From Kangiellaceae bacterium (GTDB taxonomy: Bacteria > Pseudomonadota > Gammaproteobacteria > Enterobacterales > Kangiellaceae): DNA of 35,497 bases. A model generated the notes under the pieces. That model was given only the letters and a program-made list of their open reading frames with translations. It was not told where the DNA came from and ran no database searches. A program made the position numbers and the translations under genes. Shown here in pieces: positions 33,226 through 35,497 of the stretch. The stretch's first letter is position 1, and each line of letters begins with the position of its first letter. The DNA lies in NCBI GenBank assembly GCA_026196875.1, contig JAPHTP010000030.1, positions 1-35,497 of the forward strand. The letters run 5' to 3'.

Positions 33226-35463
33226 ATGACCTTGACTATTTTTTGGCAAAAAGCCAAAAAAATATTCTTTCGCTTATTCTTAATAGGATTTGCCTTTTTA
33301 ACATTTCTAACAATTTATCTAGACTCACTTGTTAGAGACGAATTCAAAGAAAACGCCTGGAGCATTCCCGCAAAAGTCTACGCGCGCCCTCTGTCTTTTT
33401 CTTTAGGTCGAACGCTCAGTTTAAATGACCTTTTGAGTGAGCTAGAGCTGCTAGGCTACCGGCAAAAAATAAAAGCGACTTCGCAAGGTGAATTCGAACG
33501 TTACCAAAACACAATTGTAATATTTACCCGCCACTTTAAATTTTGGGACGGAGCACAGCCATCTCAAGTCCTGGAAGTGACTATTGAGAATAATAGGGTT
33601 GCTGAGTTAAAAGATTTTGAAACAGGTAAAAGTGTCAATTTTTTACGCCTTGATCCCGTATCGCTCGGAAACATCCAGGCTGGCAATAAAGAAGACCGAC
33701 TGCTGGTCACGCTTAAAGATCTACCTAGCTATTTTGTCCCCGCATTACTTAATACAGAAGATCGAAATTTTTATAATCATTGGGGAATATCTTTAAAAGG
33801 GATCGCCAGAGCTGCTTGGCACAATTTTTCGCAAGGTGAAGTGCGCCAAGGTGGTAGTACATTAACTCAGCAGTTGATGAAAAACCACTTTCTAACGAAT
33901 GAAAGAAGTTTGTGGAGAAAACTAAGAGAAGCCATCATGGCTGTTTTAACAGAATACCACTATGACAAGGACCGCATTTTAGAATCATACATTAATGAAG
34001 TGTACCTGGGGCAAAGTCATCAGTCGGCAATTCATGGATTTGCCAGGGCAAGCCAATTTTATTTTGATAAGCCACTTGAAAAAATCAATTTGAGCCAGGT
34101 GGCCTTACTGGTTGGTATGGTAAAGGGGCCGTCATTATATAATCCCAGACGTAATCCGAACAAAGCAAAACAGCGACGAGATTTGGTGCTAAAGCAAATG
34201 TTAAATGAAGGGCTGATCGCTGATGAAGATTATAGTGATGCAGTTGGGCGAAGTTTACAAGTAGTCGCGAAAGCGAAAAGAAAGACCAGCAAAGTGCCCG
34301 CATTTATGGGGTTCATTAAAAGAGAGCTAGCAACCCAGTATTCACTGGCGCAGCTGCGTGACGAAGGGCTGAAACTTTTTACCAGCTTAGATCCTTTAGT
34401 CCAGCGAAAAGCCGAAAAAGCTTTAGCCGTTCGTTTGAGAAAAATTGAGGCGAATCGTGAAGAAAGTCAAAAAGGGTTACAAGGCGCCGTTATTGTCAGC
34501 GACATAAAAAGCGGCGATATTCTCGCTATGGTAGGAGACCGTCAACCAAACTATATTGGGTTTAATCGCGCAATAGATGCCTACCGACAAACGGGCTCAG
34601 TAATTAAACCTTTCGTTTATTTAACCGCACTAGAAGAAGCTCAGCAATATAATATGTTGACGCTTGTTGAAGATACAGGTTTTTCATTAGAAGGATCCGA
34701 CGGCAGTATTTGGCAACCTAAAAATTATGATGAAGAAGAACATGGCGAAGTAACTTTAAGCGATGGCTTGGTAAATTCTTTCAATTTAGCAACTGCGAGG
34801 TTAGCGCTATCTGTTGGGGTTGAAAATGTTGCCCAAACAATCAAAGAAGCAGGTTTTAAAAGGGAGCTGCCGGCATTTCCTTCAATAGCACTTGGAGCTA
34901 AAGAAATGTCGCCACTAGAGGTATTGAGACTGTATCAGACTCTGGCTAACGGTGGAGTTGGGGTGGAATCTCAAGGACTAATCGCTGTTCAAGATCAATC
35001 AGGTGATTTATTACAACGCTACCCTAGAAGTGCGGAGTCCAGGTTAGAACCGGAAAGCACATTCCTGACAAAGTATTTACTCACAGAGGTGGTAAAGAGA
35101 GGTACTGCCAAACAATTGAACTCAGTTTTTAGTAACAAAACCTACGCCGGAAAAACTGGTACTACAAACGACTTGAGAGATAGTTGGTTTACCGGCTTTG
35201 GTGATAGTCGAATTGCAGTTGTATGGCTTGGAAGAGATGACAATAAGCCCACCCAGTTGACCGGAGCGAGCGGCGCATTGCAAGTATGGAGAGACTTATT
35301 TAGCCAATTAAATGAACCTTCATTGCAACTTGCGGCGCCGGATGGGGTCAAATGGGCGTTTAAGTCCGGTGGTTTATTTTCAAGTTTCGGCAGCTGTAAA
35401 AATAAACAGTTGATGCCTTTTTATGCTGAATCGATTCCTGATAATGTGACTGTCTGTGAATAG
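33226..35463 (+). CDS. mrcB: MrcB (PBP1b), bifunctional class A penicillin-binding protein
   Basis: PBP1b polymerises lipid II and cross-links the glycan strands. The 745-residue protein has a short cytoplasmic tail, one transmembrane helix (about 13-30), a UB2H-like domain (about 60-150), the transglycosylase domain with EDRNFYNHWG (catalytic Glu178) and GGSTLTQQLMKN, and the transpeptidase domain with SVIK (458-461), SFN (518-520) and KTGT (643-646). All catalytic motifs are intact. The ATG follows the gspB stop by three bases. It ends 34 bases before the window edge with a TAG. Confidence 0.97.
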   Translation: MTLTIFWQKAKKIFFRLFLIGFAFLTFLTIYLDSLVRDEFKENAWSIPAKVYARPLSFSLGRTLSLNDLLSELELLGYRQKIKATSQGEFERYQNTIVIFTRHFKFWDGAQPSQVLEVTIENNRVAELKDFETGKSVNFLRLDPVSLGNIQAGNKEDRLLVTLKDLPSYFVPALLNTEDRNFYNHWGISLKGIARAAWHNFSQGEVRQGGSTLTQQLMKNHFLTNERSLWRKLREAIMAVLTEYHYDKDRILESYINEVYLGQSHQSAIHGFARASQFYFDKPLEKINLSQVALLVGMVKGPSLYNPRRNPNKAKQRRDLVLKQMLNEGLIADEDYSDAVGRSLQVVAKAKRKTSKVPAFMGFIKRELATQYSLAQLRDEGLKLFTSLDPLVQRKAEKALAVRLRKIEANREESQKGLQGAVIVSDIKSGDILAMVGDRQPNYIGFNRAIDAYRQTGSVIKPFVYLTALEEAQQYNMLTLVEDTGFSLEGSDGSIWQPKNYDEEEHGEVTLSDGLVNSFNLATARLALSVGVENVAQTIKEAGFKRELPAFPSIALGAKEMSPLEVLRLYQTLANGGVGVESQGLIAVQDQSGDLLQRYPRSAESRLEPESTFLTKYLLTEVVKRGTAKQLNSVFSNKTYAGKTGTTNDLRDSWFTGFGDSRIAVVWLGRDDNKPTQLTGASGALQVWRDLFSQLNEPSLQLAAPDGVKWAFKSGGLFSSFGSCKNKQLMPFYAESIPDNVTVCE

Positions 35464-35497
35464 GAGCGAGAAAAAGTCGTCGAATTTTTAGCATAAT

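Overview
The window reads as an ordinary, densely coding chromosomal segment of a moderately AT-rich gammaproteobacterium. The block orders lptD-surA-pdxA-rsmA, amgK-murU-djlA, rpsU-yqeY-dnaG-rpoD, tsaD next to plsY, and folB-folK are all familiar from that class. Protein identity to E. coli and Pseudomonas families is high (RpoD, RpsU, PdxA, Cca). A marine lineage such as Kangiellaceae or a relative is a reasonable guess, but it is inference only. I see no prophage, insertion sequence, CRISPR array, tRNA or rRNA.

Layout. 1-4865 (minus strand): a truncated MFS transporter, an all-alpha dUTPase, a PagL-like lipid A deacylase, DjlA, and the MurU/AmgK cell-wall recycling pair. 5048-10587 (plus): lptD-surA-pdxA-rsmA, with overlapping or close junctions from surA onward. 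10692-13341 (plus): two glycosyltransferase genes in the place where many relatives carry apaG-apaH, the second a GT2/GT-D fusion. 13506-16365: a small lipoprotein gene convergent with a GAF-GAF-GGDEF-EAL cyclic-di-GMP protein. 16470-21546 (minus): the macromolecular synthesis cluster rpsU, yqeY, dnaG, rpoD. 21787-30462: tsaD, a TraB/GumN protein, plsY, folB-folK, a FolM-like reductase, a MidA-type methyltransferase, a small membrane protein with uppP, cca and a DUF4870 protein. 30737-35463 (plus): gspA(exeA)-gspB-mrcB, a tightly packed set joining secretin-assembly factors to a class A penicillin-binding protein.

Much of the content serves the envelope: LPS export (LptD), outer-membrane protein folding (SurA), LPS modification (PagL-like), undecaprenyl phosphate and MurNAc recycling (UppP, AmgK, MurU), peptidoglycan synthesis (PBP1b), phospholipid synthesis (PlsY) and probable surface glycosylation (the two GTs).

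The strongest anomaly is in rpoD. The essential primary sigma factor gene is interrupted by an in-frame TAG in region 2.1, with a second change at a conserved Gln 11 codons later and no frameshift. TAG is a normal stop for at least six other genes here, so codon reassignment is unlikely. A consensus error is the simplest reading, and a natural nonsense allele with suppression or a second copy is the exciting one. Other points of interest are a nested inverted-repeat element between rpsU and yqeY with reusable arms, an apparent CTG start for lptD, the GT-D fusion, and conservative catalytic substitutions in the PagL-like protein and Cca. I did not find a convincing new multi-gene system.
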